Positions 18,578-28,021 of a stretch of 64,000 nucleotides of DNA are shown one piece after another; within the stretch, counting starts at the first letter, position 1; every line of letters starts with the position of its first letter. A program made the position numbers and the translations under genes. The notes beneath the pieces are model-generated. The model was given only the letters and a program-made list of their open reading frames with translations. It ran no database searches and had not been told where the DNA came from. Source of the stretch: Ectobacillus antri (GTDB taxonomy: Bacteria > Bacillota > Bacilli > Bacillales > Bacillaceae_G); the NCBI RefSeq assembly GCF_003852715.1, contig NZ_RIAV01000001.1:186001-250000 (forward strand), written 5' to 3'.

Positions 18578-20120
18578 ACATTCTCTTATCAATATTTCTA
18601 CTGGTCTTGTAAATCAAATTATTATCACTTCGTTAAGTTTTATCTCGAGAACTGTGTTTATTTACACTTTAGGAGTAGAATACTTAGGTATTAACGGCCT
18701 TTTAACTAATATATTAGCAATGCTTTCTCTTGCTGAAGCTGGCATTGGAGCAAGTATTATGTATAGTTTATACAAACCTGTTGCCGAGAACGATCAACAA
18801 AAGATCAGTGTACTAATGCAGCTCTATAAAAGGGCCTATTTGGTAATTGCTGTAGTGGTCTTTTTACTCGGTTTAGCACTTTTACCTTTTCTTGATTATT
18901 TTATAAAAGATTCTAACGTTGAAAATGTGCATGTAATCTATCTCATTTTCTTATTTAATACAGTAGTTCCTTACTTTTATTTACATAAAAATTCCTTTTT
19001 AAACGTTTGTCAAAAGGGGTATATCGTTACAATCATGTATTCTGCATCAGCTATTCTTTCTACAGGGCTGAAGATTGGTATTTTACACTTTACAAAGAAT
19101 TATATTTTATATCTAGCAATTGACAGTGTTATCACAGTTGCTACGAGCCTTATTCTAGCAAAATTGGTGAACAAGAGGTATCCTTTTTTAAGAAAGAAGG
19201 TTACAGAAAAGTTAGATGAAGAAACAAAGGCAAATATTATTAAAAATATTAAAGCAATTATGCTACAAAATGTAGGAAACTATTTAATCGTCGGAACAGA
19301 TAATATTCTTATCTCATCGTTTGTGAGTGTCGCAGCTGTAGGTTTATATTCAAATTATCACATGTTAATTGAGATTTGTCGTAATTTCACCTATCAAATC
19401 TTTAACAACATGTATCACAGTATAGGAAATTTAGTGGCGAAAGAAAGCACTGAAAAGGTCTATAGTGTATATAAAGTGTACTTGCTTCTTAATTTTTGGC
19501 TCTATTCCTTTTTTGCAATTTCATTATGTATAATTCTCGATCCCTTTATCAGGTTATGGATTGGCTCTAAGTTTTTACTTAGTAAAAGTATACTTATTGT
19601 ACTAATGCTTACCTTTTATGAGAGAGGGATGAGAAACGCTATTACAACGATAAAAACAACGGCGGGGGTATTTTACGCAGATCGATATGGCCCATTGGTA
19701 CAAGCAGCTGTTAACTTAGTTATATCAATTGTATTAGTCAAACAAATAGGGCTAATAGGGGTTTTTATTGGTACATTAGTTAGCTCGTTAGTAATTCCCT
19801 TTTGGTTGACGCCTTATTTAGTTTATAAACATGTATTCCAAATGTCTATTTTTTCGCATTTTACCAAATATGTGTATTATGCAATGGTAGGTCTTACTGC
19901 ATTTATACTTACATATTGGAGCAGCCAACTAGTAGTGATAGGTGGATGGTGGGGTCTTATCTTACAAAGTATGATTTGTATATGTGTACCGAATGTATTG
20001 TATGTTGTGATTTTTAAAAATACAAACGAATTTCAATACCTACGAGGGATTCTAGTAGGACTTTTAAGCTTAGGGCTACAAAGGCTAAAGAGTCAAAAAG
20101 GAATAAAATCTAGTATATAA
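18567..20120 (+). CDS. Wzx-type repeat-unit flippase
   Basis: 517 residues with 12 or more predicted membrane helices, of the MOP superfamily of polysaccharide exporters (N-terminal INISTGLVNQIIITSLSFISRTVFI and LGVEYLGINGLLTNILAMLSLAEAGIGASIMYSL). It would move the lipid-linked repeat to the outer membrane face for EpsG. The ATG at 18567 is chosen within the end of the previous GT; an ATG five codons earlier is possible. Confidence 0.88.
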   Translation: MRIKHSLINISTGLVNQIIITSLSFISRTVFIYTLGVEYLGINGLLTNILAMLSLAEAGIGASIMYSLYKPVAENDQQKISVLMQLYKRAYLVIAVVVFLLGLALLPFLDYFIKDSNVENVHVIYLIFLFNTVVPYFYLHKNSFLNVCQKGYIVTIMYSASAILSTGLKIGILHFTKNYILYLAIDSVITVATSLILAKLVNKRYPFLRKKVTEKLDEETKANIIKNIKAIMLQNVGNYLIVGTDNILISSFVSVAAVGLYSNYHMLIEICRNFTYQIFNNMYHSIGNLVAKESTEKVYSVYKVYLLLNFWLYSFFAISLCIILDPFIRLWIGSKFLLSKSILIVLMLTFYERGMRNAITTIKTTAGVFYADRYGPLVQAAVNLVISIVLVKQIGLIGVFIGTLVSSLVIPFWLTPYLVYKHVFQMSIFSHFTKYVYYAMVGLTAFILTYWSSQLVVIGGWWGLILQSMICICVPNVLYVVIFKNTNEFQYLRGILVGLLSLGLQRLKSQKGIKSSI

Positions 20121-20278
20121 GTAGATGATTCCTAGCACATGTATAAACAACTCTTTGTAGCTTTTATAAATGTTTATGGTACAATGTGTAAATTTTATAA
20201 AGCTGAAGTATATACCCAAACTATTTTCTGTTGTTAATCATAATATACAGAAACAGAAGAAAGGTGTGGTTATACAGG

Positions 20279-22678
20279 ATGCCTAATCTAGAAGATTTAA
20301 GTAATGTGGACTTAACTACGAATTCTCCAATTGACGGAGATGTATTAACTTACAATAGCACGCAAGCTAAATGGGTAGCTGATAAGCCTTTTATTTCCAC
20401 TGTTAGTGGAGGTAAGCCCTATATTATTGAATTAGATCGTTGGGGCATTAAAAATAATGGGACTGAATCTACTTTAACAACAAAAGGAATAAATAATGCT
20501 ATTATGTGGGCAAAAGCACAAGGGTATACACATGTGAAGTTACAAGCAGGAACATATAGTATTAAGCTAGACGATACAACGTTTTCTGGAATTGTTATGC
20601 CGAGTAATATGCATTTTGAAATGGATGATAATAGTATCTTACAATTAGAAGCAACCTCATCACCAAAGTATCGTATATTCGATGTAAAAGGAATTAAACA
20701 TTCAAAGATTTCTGGAGGTACTATTATAGGTGATAAAAAGTCACACATATATGAACTTCGTGTAAAGTTTATGCGTGGTGGTGTGAACGCGGATGGAACA
20801 TTAAATAATAACCCTAACTTTATTCGCAGTGAAGTGATTGATCGATATGCGTCTCCAGGAATTCTTCGTGCGTTTCGCTTATGGTCTATCTCAGGAATTA
20901 CAGCTAAAAACTATAATTTTTTTCAATACAAAGATACTATTTCTTCGACAACGCTTGTTGGTACACGAACAAATGGGCAGTTTGCTCCTAGTGCTTCAAC
21001 TGGAAGAGGTTGGTTTGCGCCTATTGAATCCGCAAATAAGATGATTTTTACAATTGATATTACATCCTCTCCATTAACAGATGTACAAATTGCACAAATT
21101 AATGCCAAAATAGATAGTGAAAATTATACCCATGAATGGGGACAAGGTATTGAAATTCTCGGGTCAAGCTATATTGAGGTTGAACGTGTGAATATTAGTA
21201 ATTGTACAGGTGATGCCATCTCAACAGGGTGGTTGGAATATAAATTAAACCCTGCAGAATATACACAAGAGCAGATGGGAGCACATGTATATATTCATAA
21301 TTGTGAATTGCACCATTGTCGCCGTCAAGGTATCTCACTCTGTAGCGCCAATGATGTATATGTGTTTAATAATAAGATTCATTCTATTGGTAAAGCGGAT
21401 GATGGTGTTACTGTTGATGGAATTGCACCAATGTTTGGTATTGATATTGAATCCATGTGGTCAGAAAGTAACATTCCTACGTGGAGGCCGGAATTAAATA
21501 GAGAAGGATTTGAACTTAACACGAGAATTCACATTTATAATAACCATATCTTCAATAATGCTCGTGGCCATTTCGTCAATGCTGACGGTATTCATGTTAC
21601 AGTAGAAAATAATATATTTGAAGGTTCTAACGTTGGGGGAGTCAGTTCATATCAGAACAACTGGTATGTTAAATATATTAACAACACATTTATCGGCTGT
21701 GAGTTTACAATTAAAGGTGATAATTTCGTAAACGGTGCAATCTGTAATAAAGCAAATATTAAGATGCAGGATGTACGCGGCGCCGTAGTACAGAACTGTC
21801 AAATACAAAATGGTGTATTTTATGGATCGAGTGTATATGGTTATTTTGGACCACCAACAGTAAATGTTGCAACAAGTACGTTTAGTTATAATACACCTCA
21901 TGGTATGGGTAACGGTGCGAAAATTTGTTTCGAGCAGTGGGTTGGTAAAGTACCAGCAGGAATTAGTGTTGATAAATTATATTATACGGTCAATATAACA
22001 TCTACAAGTTTTCAAGTTTCAGAGACACTTGGAGGTAAGCCGGTTAGCATTAGCGATGCTGGTCAACCGGGCTTTCATATTAGCCGTTTTGATTATGGGC
22101 GCTGTTATATCTCAAATGTCACTGTAGAAAGAGAGTGGCGAAATGATAACGCAGTAGCGGTCGGATTTGGTTTATTAGTAACAGGTGCAATTCTAAAAAA
22201 CATTAACGTTAAAAATTACGATGTAGATATTAAGCCACCTGCTAATTATGCAGGCCGTCCAATAACAGTAGAAAGTCTTACTGTTATTGAAGGTGCTACA
22301 AATATAGAGTGCAGTAATATAAGTGATTGTAAGTTTATCAGAGCTAAATCGAGTCGAATGGGTGGAGATATAGCGTTAGGTTCTACAAGTCCACAATACA
22401 CTAGACGTGTTCAGGTACAAGATGTCTTGTTTCAAAACGTTGGTGTCAACTTTGAAGGAAATGTTGTTACTACTAACAGCACATTTCTAAACGTTAATAT
22501 TGGAAAAAGTGATACTGCTGCAGTTGCAATTATTGCACAGTGTTACTTAGAAAGCACTAAAATCAATTTGCGTTGGCTTACAAAAGAAAAAACGGTAACT
22601 TTTGCGAATTGTGTTTTCAATAATATTACTTCAAATGTTAGCGCGAGCACAAGATTCATTGCCAATACCACATTGTAA
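20279..22678 (+). CDS. Right-handed beta-helix protein with a phage tail-like N-terminus
   Basis: 799 residues. The N-terminus (LEDLSNVDLTTNSPIDGDVLTYNSTQAKWV) resembles the short motif found at the start of phage tail fibre/spike proteins. RWGIKNNGTES...INNAIMWAKAQGYTHVKLQAGTY is the pectate-lyase-like beta-helix entry, followed by many beta-helix turns (VYIHNCELHHC, VYVFNNKIHSIG, IHIYNNHIFNNARGHF). No signal peptide or membrane segment is seen. Possible roles are a polysaccharide lyase/depolymerase or a matrix scaffold. It ends the flippase part of the operon and is followed by a terminator. Confidence 0.75.
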   Translation: MPNLEDLSNVDLTTNSPIDGDVLTYNSTQAKWVADKPFISTVSGGKPYIIELDRWGIKNNGTESTLTTKGINNAIMWAKAQGYTHVKLQAGTYSIKLDDTTFSGIVMPSNMHFEMDDNSILQLEATSSPKYRIFDVKGIKHSKISGGTIIGDKKSHIYELRVKFMRGGVNADGTLNNNPNFIRSEVIDRYASPGILRAFRLWSISGITAKNYNFFQYKDTISSTTLVGTRTNGQFAPSASTGRGWFAPIESANKMIFTIDITSSPLTDVQIAQINAKIDSENYTHEWGQGIEILGSSYIEVERVNISNCTGDAISTGWLEYKLNPAEYTQEQMGAHVYIHNCELHHCRRQGISLCSANDVYVFNNKIHSIGKADDGVTVDGIAPMFGIDIESMWSESNIPTWRPELNREGFELNTRIHIYNNHIFNNARGHFVNADGIHVTVENNIFEGSNVGGVSSYQNNWYVKYINNTFIGCEFTIKGDNFVNGAICNKANIKMQDVRGAVVQNCQIQNGVFYGSSVYGYFGPPTVNVATSTFSYNTPHGMGNGAKICFEQWVGKVPAGISVDKLYYTVNITSTSFQVSETLGGKPVSISDAGQPGFHISRFDYGRCYISNVTVEREWRNDNAVAVGFGLLVTGAILKNINVKNYDVDIKPPANYAGRPITVESLTVIEGATNIECSNISDCKFIRAKSSRMGGDIALGSTSPQYTRRVQVQDVLFQNVGVNFEGNVVTTNSTFLNVNIGKSDTAAVAIIAQCYLESTKINLRWLTKEKTVTFANCVFNNITSNVSASTRFIANTTL

Positions 22679-22681
22679 ACA

Positions 22682-22711
22682 GAAAACCGTCACATTTGTG
22701 ACGGTTTTCTC
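22682..22711 (+). terminator. Hairpin after the beta-helix gene
   Basis: AGAAAACCGTCACA, loop TTTG and TGACGGTTTTCT form a perfect stem with a short T-containing 3' arm. It would end or attenuate transcription before the deacetylase unless EAR-modified polymerase reads through. Confidence 0.65.
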
Positions 22712-22814
22712 ATAGTGTTGAAAAACAATCTCGTCAATAGACAATCCATGTTTACAATGTTTTGTATAAGTATATAGGGGTGATGAGGTATTGTTTTATA
22801 AGGGGGTGTGATAG

Positions 22815-23678
22815 ATGGAAAATACGTCGTCTCCATTTATCTTTACAGTAGATGTAGAAGATTGGTTTACTAACGGTAGAACAATTAAGATAGAGGAATG
22901 GGGGAATTATAAGCTACGCGTAGAAAGAAATGTGGAAAAGCTGCTATATCTATTAGATAAAACGCAACAGAAAGGCACTTTTTTTGTGCTGGGATGGATA
23001 GCAAAGCAACTTCCTTTACTTATTAAACGTATTCATCAGCACGGACATGAAATTGCGTCTCATGGCTATGCCCATGAACTGGTTTATCGTCAAAAGCCGC
23101 ATATATTTCGGAAAGATGTTAGAAACGCCAAAATAGTACTAGAGGATTTGATTGGCGAACAGGTGTTAGGTTACCGAGCTCCATGTTTTTCAATTACACC
23201 GTGGGCTATTGATATATTACAACAAGAAGGGTACGTTTATGATTCAAGTATTGCACTTAATACGTGGAGACGAACATATGAACCAGAAATGCATATAATA
23301 AGTAATAATCATTTTATAGAGATACGGAATCAATTCTATGAATTTATGTTACCCTTTAGAAGGATAGGTTCCTATACTATTCCTTTAGGTGGTGGAGGAT
23401 ATTTTCGATTATATCCGTATTTTATATACAAGCGAATGCTTTATCATATCAGTCAAATACCATTTGTTTTTTACATCCATCCATACGAATTGGATGTGAG
23501 GCATCCACGTTATTGGAGCACAAACATTATGGAAAATGTAAGGATGTACTATGGTGTACATAGTACATATCAAAAGCTAGAACACCTTCTCTCTGCATTT
23601 CCGTTTACTACTATGAGAAGTTATTATGATGCATTTTTACGAAACAGTAACAATATTAAATGGTTTACAGAGTTTTAG
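22815..23678 (+). CDS. Polysaccharide deacetylase (NodB / DUF3473 type)
   Basis: 287 residues. The NodB metal site is visible: TVDVEDWF (Asp13/Asp16) and SHGYAH (His83, His87), followed by GYRAPCFSITP. The C-terminal part (FYIHPYELD) fits the PEP-CTERM-type deacetylase group. It lacks a signal peptide, so it probably acts on a cytoplasmic or membrane-bound sugar intermediate, removing an N- or O-acetyl group. GGGGGTG precedes the start. Confidence 0.83.
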   Translation: MENTSSPFIFTVDVEDWFTNGRTIKIEEWGNYKLRVERNVEKLLYLLDKTQQKGTFFVLGWIAKQLPLLIKRIHQHGHEIASHGYAHELVYRQKPHIFRKDVRNAKIVLEDLIGEQVLGYRAPCFSITPWAIDILQQEGYVYDSSIALNTWRRTYEPEMHIISNNHFIEIRNQFYEFMLPFRRIGSYTIPLGGGGYFRLYPYFIYKRMLYHISQIPFVFYIHPYELDVRHPRYWSTNIMENVRMYYGVHSTYQKLEHLLSAFPFTTMRSYYDAFLRNSNNIKWFTEF

Positions 23679-23701
23679 CTAGGATGATGAAGGAGATGCT
23701 A

Positions 23702-24499
23702 ATGAATTTATATCAACGTATTTTAGCGGATCATACATTATTAAAGGGAGTCGCATACTATTATTGCAAAGAAATAGGTGTACATTATCAGTCATTAAGT
23801 GCACCTTCACCAGAAACAGTAAAAACATTAAAAAATTTACGAATATTATCATCGGACATGATTGTTCTTTATAGAGAATTAGGGTATGCTTGCTATGAGC
23901 ACTATCGACAGTGTTACGAAGAAAACGTATTTGATCAATTGCTTATGAAAGAAGGGATAGGTAGACAGCGAATATTAGATCTTTGCTGCGGTGCTGGTGC
24001 CACTATTAATAACCTAACTTCTTTAGGACCAGAAACAATTTATGCTATAGATAAAAACCAAGATTATATAGACTTTGTTAATACTGCTTATCCCCATGTA
24101 ATAACATATTGTATGGATGCACATGTTTTACCTTTACATGATCATGCAGTTGATTATGTTATATGTCGTGTTGCCTTACAGTATTTGTATATAAAGCAAG
24201 TTTTAAAAGAGATTTATCGTACTTTAGATAAAGACGGTAAGTTTTTTGGAGTTGTGCATGGATCAGGATATATATTAGATTATCTATTTAATAGAAAAAT
24301 GTTATTTCATTCACAAACTTGGTATACTTTATTACCAGGAAAAAAACAATCTATTCAACAGGGTTCGTTCTTAATGAAGAATAATGTTGTGAAGATAATG
24401 AAAGAAATCGGTTTTTCAAAGGTTAGTATATGTAAGGATGCACAGCATTGTATAGTTGGTATTCTTCCTGTATATTTTGCTGTTATAGCAGAGAAATAA
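23702..24499 (+). CDS. SAM-dependent methyltransferase
   Basis: 265 residues. A class I SAM fold is seen: motif [17 protein letters not shown], then [38 protein letters not shown]. The context suggests methylation of an EPS sugar or lipid-linked precursor. The first 80 residues match nothing I recognise. Start set by AAGGAGATG 6 nt upstream, overlapping none but close to the deacetylase. Confidence 0.78.
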   Translation: MNLYQRILADHTLLKGVAYYYCKEIGVHYQSLSAPSPETVKTLKNLRILSSDMIVLYRELGYACYEHYRQCYEENVFDQLLMKEGIGRQRILDLCCGAGATINNLTSLGPETIYAIDKNQDYIDFVNTAYPHVITYCMDAHVLPLHDHAVDYVICRVALQYLYIKQVLKEIYRTLDKDGKFFGVVHGSGYILDYLFNRKMLFHSQTWYTLLPGKKQSIQQGSFLMKNNVVKIMKEIGFSKVSICKDAQHCIVGILPVYFAVIAEK

Positions 24500-24521
24500 G
24501 AACAAAAGAAGGTGTATACAT

Positions 24522-25118
24522 ATGAAAAGATGTCTAGACATCACCGCTGCAATTATTGGTCTGTTTCTAGGTTCTATTGTTATTGGCGTGGTATCCTTAC
24601 TCGTTCGAACAAAGTTAGGCTCCCCAATTATATTTAAACAAGAGCGACCTGGCCTGTACGGTAAACCATTCTATCTTTACAAGTTTCGAACCATGACAGA
24701 TAAACGAGACAGTGCAGGAAACCTGCTTCCTGATGCTGTAAGGTTAACTTCATTCGGCCAATTCCTCAGGAAATATAGTTTAGATGAACTGCCACAACTT
24801 TACAACGTTTTAAAAGGTGATATTAGTTTAGTAGGACCACGACCTTTATTAATGGAGTATATGGAACTTTATACGGACAGGCAAGCTCGTCGTCATGATG
24901 TTCGTCCTGGTATTACAGGATGGGCACAAGTAAATGGAAGAAATGCCATATCATGGGAAGAAAAATTCGAACTTGACGTTTGGTATGTCGAAAATCAATC
25001 CATCTGGCTAGATCTTAAAATTTTATTTCTTACAGCAAAAAAAGTTATAAAATCCGAAGGGATCAGCCAAGTTGGACATGTCACAGTAGAACGCTTTACA
25101 GGAACGAAGGGAATGTGA
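24522..25118 (+). CDS. epsL: Initiating sugar-phosphate transferase, EpsL
   Basis: 198 residues of the bacterial sugar transferase (PglC-like) family: one N-terminal membrane helix (about 5-27), [52 protein letters not shown] and [18 protein letters not shown]. It transfers a sugar-1-phosphate, here probably the diacetamido sugar made by EpsC/N/M, to undecaprenyl phosphate, the first step of EPS assembly. Confidence 0.93.
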   Translation: MKRCLDITAAIIGLFLGSIVIGVVSLLVRTKLGSPIIFKQERPGLYGKPFYLYKFRTMTDKRDSAGNLLPDAVRLTSFGQFLRKYSLDELPQLYNVLKGDISLVGPRPLLMEYMELYTDRQARRHDVRPGITGWAQVNGRNAISWEEKFELDVWYVENQSIWLDLKILFLTAKKVIKSEGISQVGHVTVERFTGTKGM

Positions 25119-25125
25119 GAGAGCG

Positions 25126-25767
25126 ATGAAGTTGGTGTTAATTGGGGCTGGGGGACATAGCAAGGTAATTCGAGATGTTGCACATAATGCAGAGCATACA
25201 ATTGTTGCTTGCCTGGATGATCGTTACAAAGAGCTGTACTTTACAAGCGGTATGTACTTTGGTCCAATTTCAGCTGTTAAAGCAGTACTATTGGTTCATC
25301 CGGATGCAAAGCTAGTTATTGCGATTGGAGATAATGGAACGAGAAAAACAATTATGCAAAAGTTAATGCTACCAAGCAGTTTGTACGCAACTATTGTGCA
25401 TCAACAAGCTGTAATCAGCCCAAGTGCAAAGATAGGATATGGTACAGTTATTATGCCGGGGGCTGTTATCAACGCGGATGCAGTTGTAGGAGAACATACA
25501 ATTATTAATACAAGGGCTGTGATCGAGCATGATAATGCTGTTGAAGATTTTGCTCATATCTCTCCGGGAGCTGTGCTAGCTGGTGGTGTATGCATTAAAC
25601 AAGGCGTGCACATTGGTGCAAATGCAACGGTTTTACCAAATGTGCTGGTAGGAGAATGGACGACCATTGGCGCAGGCGCTGTTGTAGTTACCAATATGCC
25701 CTCTTATGTAACTGCGGTAGGTGTGCCTGCAACAATTATAAAAACAAAAATGGTTAGGGGGATTTGA
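25126..25767 (+). CDS. epsM: Sugar O/N-acetyltransferase, EpsM (PglD/NeuD-like)
   Basis: 213 residues. The N-terminal PglD-like domain (LVLIGAGGHSKVIRDVA) binds the UDP-sugar; the C-terminal left-handed beta-helix binds acetyl-CoA (AVIEHDNAVEDFAHISPGAVLAGGV, with the catalytic His). It acetylates the amino sugar produced by EpsN. It lies directly between epsL and epsN, as in B. subtilis. Confidence 0.92.
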   Translation: MKLVLIGAGGHSKVIRDVAHNAEHTIVACLDDRYKELYFTSGMYFGPISAVKAVLLVHPDAKLVIAIGDNGTRKTIMQKLMLPSSLYATIVHQQAVISPSAKIGYGTVIMPGAVINADAVVGEHTIINTRAVIEHDNAVEDFAHISPGAVLAGGVCIKQGVHIGANATVLPNVLVGEWTTIGAGAVVVTNMPSYVTAVGVPATIIKTKMVRGI

Positions 25768-25769
25768 AG

Positions 25770-26930
25770 ATGCTACAAGCAGAAAAAAAGAGAATATATC
25801 TATCTGCTCCTCACATGAGCGGAAATGAGCAAAAGTATATTCAAGAAGCATTTGAAACAAATTGGATTGCTCCGCTTGGTCCAAATGTTGATGAGTTTGA
25901 AAAAGCAATTGCTGAAACGGTGGGAGTAAATGATGCGGCTGCGGTAAGTTCTGGAACGGCAGCTATTCATTTGGCTCTACAACTACTTGGTGTTCAGCAG
26001 GGAGACAGTGTTTTTTGTTCTACCCTCACCTTTGTTGCTAGTGCGAATCCCATTCGATATATGAATGCTGAGCCGGTATTTATTGATTCAGAGCCTGATA
26101 CGTGGAATATGTCGCCCAAGGCGCTTTCTCGCGCTCTGCAAGAAGCTAAGGAAAAAGAAAAAATGCCTAAGGCTGTCATTGTTGTGAACTTATATGGACA
26201 GAGTGCAAAGATGGATGAAATTATGCAACTATGTAATCAATATGGTGTGCCAGTCATTGAAGATGCCGCAGAGTCATTGGGTTCCTATTATAAGGGAAAG
26301 GCGAGCGGAACATTTGGAGCATTTGGTGTCTATTCCTTCAATGGTAATAAGATTATTACGACTTCTGGCGGTGGTATGTTGATTTCCAATGATACAGAAG
26401 CTATTCAGAAAGCTCGTTTTTTATCTACACAGGCTAGGGACGAAGCAGTGCACTATGAACATAGCCAAATGGGCTACAATTATCGTATGAGCAATATTCT
26501 TGCTGGGATTGGGAGAGCGCAGCTAGAAGTACTTCAGGATCGGGTTGAAAAAAAGCGCGCTATTTTTGACAGATACACCGATGCGTTAACAGACATCTCA
26601 AGTGTTACATTTATGCCTGAGTTGAAAGAAACATACTCTAACCGCTGGCTCACAGTAATAACAGTGGACGAAGAGCGCGCAGGGGTCTCAGTCTCTGACA
26701 TTATTACATATTTAGACAGAGAAAACATTGAGGCGCGCCCCGTATGGAAACCGCTTCATATGCAACCTGTATTTAAAGGTTGTACATATTACACACATGA
26801 AGAAAATAGAGATTTCTCTGAAACTTTATTTCGTACGGGAATTTGCTTGCCGTCTGGAACCGGTATGTTAGATGAGGAGCAACAACGCGTAATTTCATCG
26901 CTTTTACATGTGCTTGCGGTTCCAGTTTGA
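25770..26930 (+). CDS. epsN: PLP-dependent sugar aminotransferase, EpsN
   Basis: 386 residues of the DegT/DnrJ/EryC1 family. RIYLSAPHMSGNEQKYIQEAFETNWIAPLGPN opens the protein; VEDAAESLGS and the PLP lysine in SFNGNKIITTSGGGML are visible. It aminates the 4-keto sugar made by EpsC. The ATG at 25770 has AGGGGG 8 nt upstream; a TTG at 25764 is possible. Last gene of the EPS operon. Confidence 0.93.
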   Translation: MLQAEKKRIYLSAPHMSGNEQKYIQEAFETNWIAPLGPNVDEFEKAIAETVGVNDAAAVSSGTAAIHLALQLLGVQQGDSVFCSTLTFVASANPIRYMNAEPVFIDSEPDTWNMSPKALSRALQEAKEKEKMPKAVIVVNLYGQSAKMDEIMQLCNQYGVPVIEDAAESLGSYYKGKASGTFGAFGVYSFNGNKIITTSGGGMLISNDTEAIQKARFLSTQARDEAVHYEHSQMGYNYRMSNILAGIGRAQLEVLQDRVEKKRAIFDRYTDALTDISSVTFMPELKETYSNRWLTVITVDEERAGVSVSDIITYLDRENIEARPVWKPLHMQPVFKGCTYYTHEENRDFSETLFRTGICLPSGTGMLDEEQQRVISSLLHVLAVPV

Positions 26931-27307
26931 TGACTGTGCTTAATTGAAATTGCAGCGACTTTTTTGATACTTCATGCTAACAAACATTTTTTCTTAATAT
27001 GGGAGTCGTTGCAATCTCGATATAAAGCAAAATAATAGCTGTACATATATGTATGATAAAAGTTCAACATTTTTTTCATTAAGAAATCCTCTCTTTCTAT
27101 GGTGCAAAGAAAGAACATCACTAATCATCTATATTAAGGTGTTTCTTTGTCCTCTCACGCACATATGTGATGTTCCATCTGTTATCTGTGTATATACGTA
27201 ACATATATGATAGTATTCATCCAGTAAAACCTCATTATAATAAGCTAATAGCTAATAGTGTTAAGTAATAGGGAAGAACAAAATGAAGGATAGGAGTAGG
27301 TAACGTC
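26931..27307. promoter_or_regulatory. Intergenic region before sinR with an inverted repeat and a SinR-like box
   Basis: No gene is seen. A near-perfect 12-bp inverted repeat (ATTGCAGCGACT at 26949-26960 and AGTCGTTGCAAT at 27004-27015) has a 43-nt loop. An exact AAAGAAC (complement of GTTCTTT) at 27110-27116 could allow autoregulation of the downstream sinR-like gene. No promoter stands out. Confidence 0.4.
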
Positions 27308-27664
27308 ATGATTGGAAAAAACATTAGGAGACTGCGTGAACAAAAAGGATTGACCCTTTCAGATTTGGCGGATCAAGCGGGTGTTTCGAAGTCTTATCTG
27401 AGTGGAATGGAGAGGGATTTAAAACAAAATCCCTCTATACATATTATTGAGAAGGTATGTGGTGTACTGGATGTAACATTAGAAACGATATTAGAAACAA
27501 AAAGCATGTACGGAAATGCCCAGCAACTTGAAAGTGAGTGGTTAGAGTTAATCGAAGAATTGCGTGAACTATCGGTGGATAAAGAACAATTGCTTGAATA
27601 CAAAGCATTAATGAGGTATATCAAATGGAAAGCAGAAAAGAATACAGACAAAGTTAACTCTTAG
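27308..27664 (+). CDS. sinR: SinR-like transcriptional regulator
   Basis: 118 residues. The N-terminal Xre/Cro HTH (about 6-62: NIRRLREQKGLTLSDLADQAGVSKSYLSGMERDLKQNPS) follows SinR nearly motif for motif. A short C-terminal domain (LESEWLELIEELRELSVDKEQLLEYKALMRYIKWKAE) matches the SinR/SinI oligomerisation hook. SinR represses biofilm matrix genes. No sinI lies next to it, so this is probably an extra SinR paralogue dedicated to the flanking eps and lasso clusters. GATAGGAG precedes the start. Confidence 0.85.
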   Translation: MIGKNIRRLREQKGLTLSDLADQAGVSKSYLSGMERDLKQNPSIHIIEKVCGVLDVTLETILETKSMYGNAQQLESEWLELIEELRELSVDKEQLLEYKALMRYIKWKAEKNTDKVNS

Positions 27665-27855
27665 AAAAATCCTATTACATATGTTGACAAGTTAGGAAGA
27701 GACCATCACGTTTGAGAGCGCAAACAATAAATGATATGGATTAGAATACAATACTATGATTTTTAGATTGCTATCCTCTCTTGTAATTATCTTTCAATAC
27801 ATAATATCTATGTAATGATATAAAAAAACATTTTATATTTCTAGTATACGGATAA

Positions 27856-27921
27856 TTGACAAGTAATTCGCAAGATGATAATCTTTAGATGTGTTCTCTA
27901 TAAAGAATTTTTGTGTTCTTT
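27856..27921 (+). promoter_or_regulatory. Lasso cluster promoter with two exact SinR boxes
   Basis: TTGACA (27856-27861), 17-bp spacer and TAATCT (27879-27884) form a sigma-A promoter. Just downstream lie GTTCTCT (27893-27899) and GTTCTTT (27915-27921), both exact matches to the SinR consensus GTTCTYT, 22 bp apart (two helical turns) on the same strand. A repressor bound here would block initiation. Binding itself is inferred. Confidence 0.6.
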
Positions 27922-28021
27922 TTAATGTGATTAATCTGTTTAAATACGAGCAACTATGCTTGCCATTAGATAATAGAGATGTCGCGACGGTGTTAAATTT
28001 ATTGTATATCAGGAGGATAAC

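Noticed and set aside
20279-22678. Prophage at the beta-helix gene
   Set aside because: No other phage genes (capsid, terminase, integrase, holin) are near; genes on both sides are EPS genes.
27684-27712. TTGACA at 27684 as the main lasso promoter
   Set aside because: No acceptable -10 lies at 16-18 bp; the TTGACA at 27856 has a good TAATCT at 17 bp.
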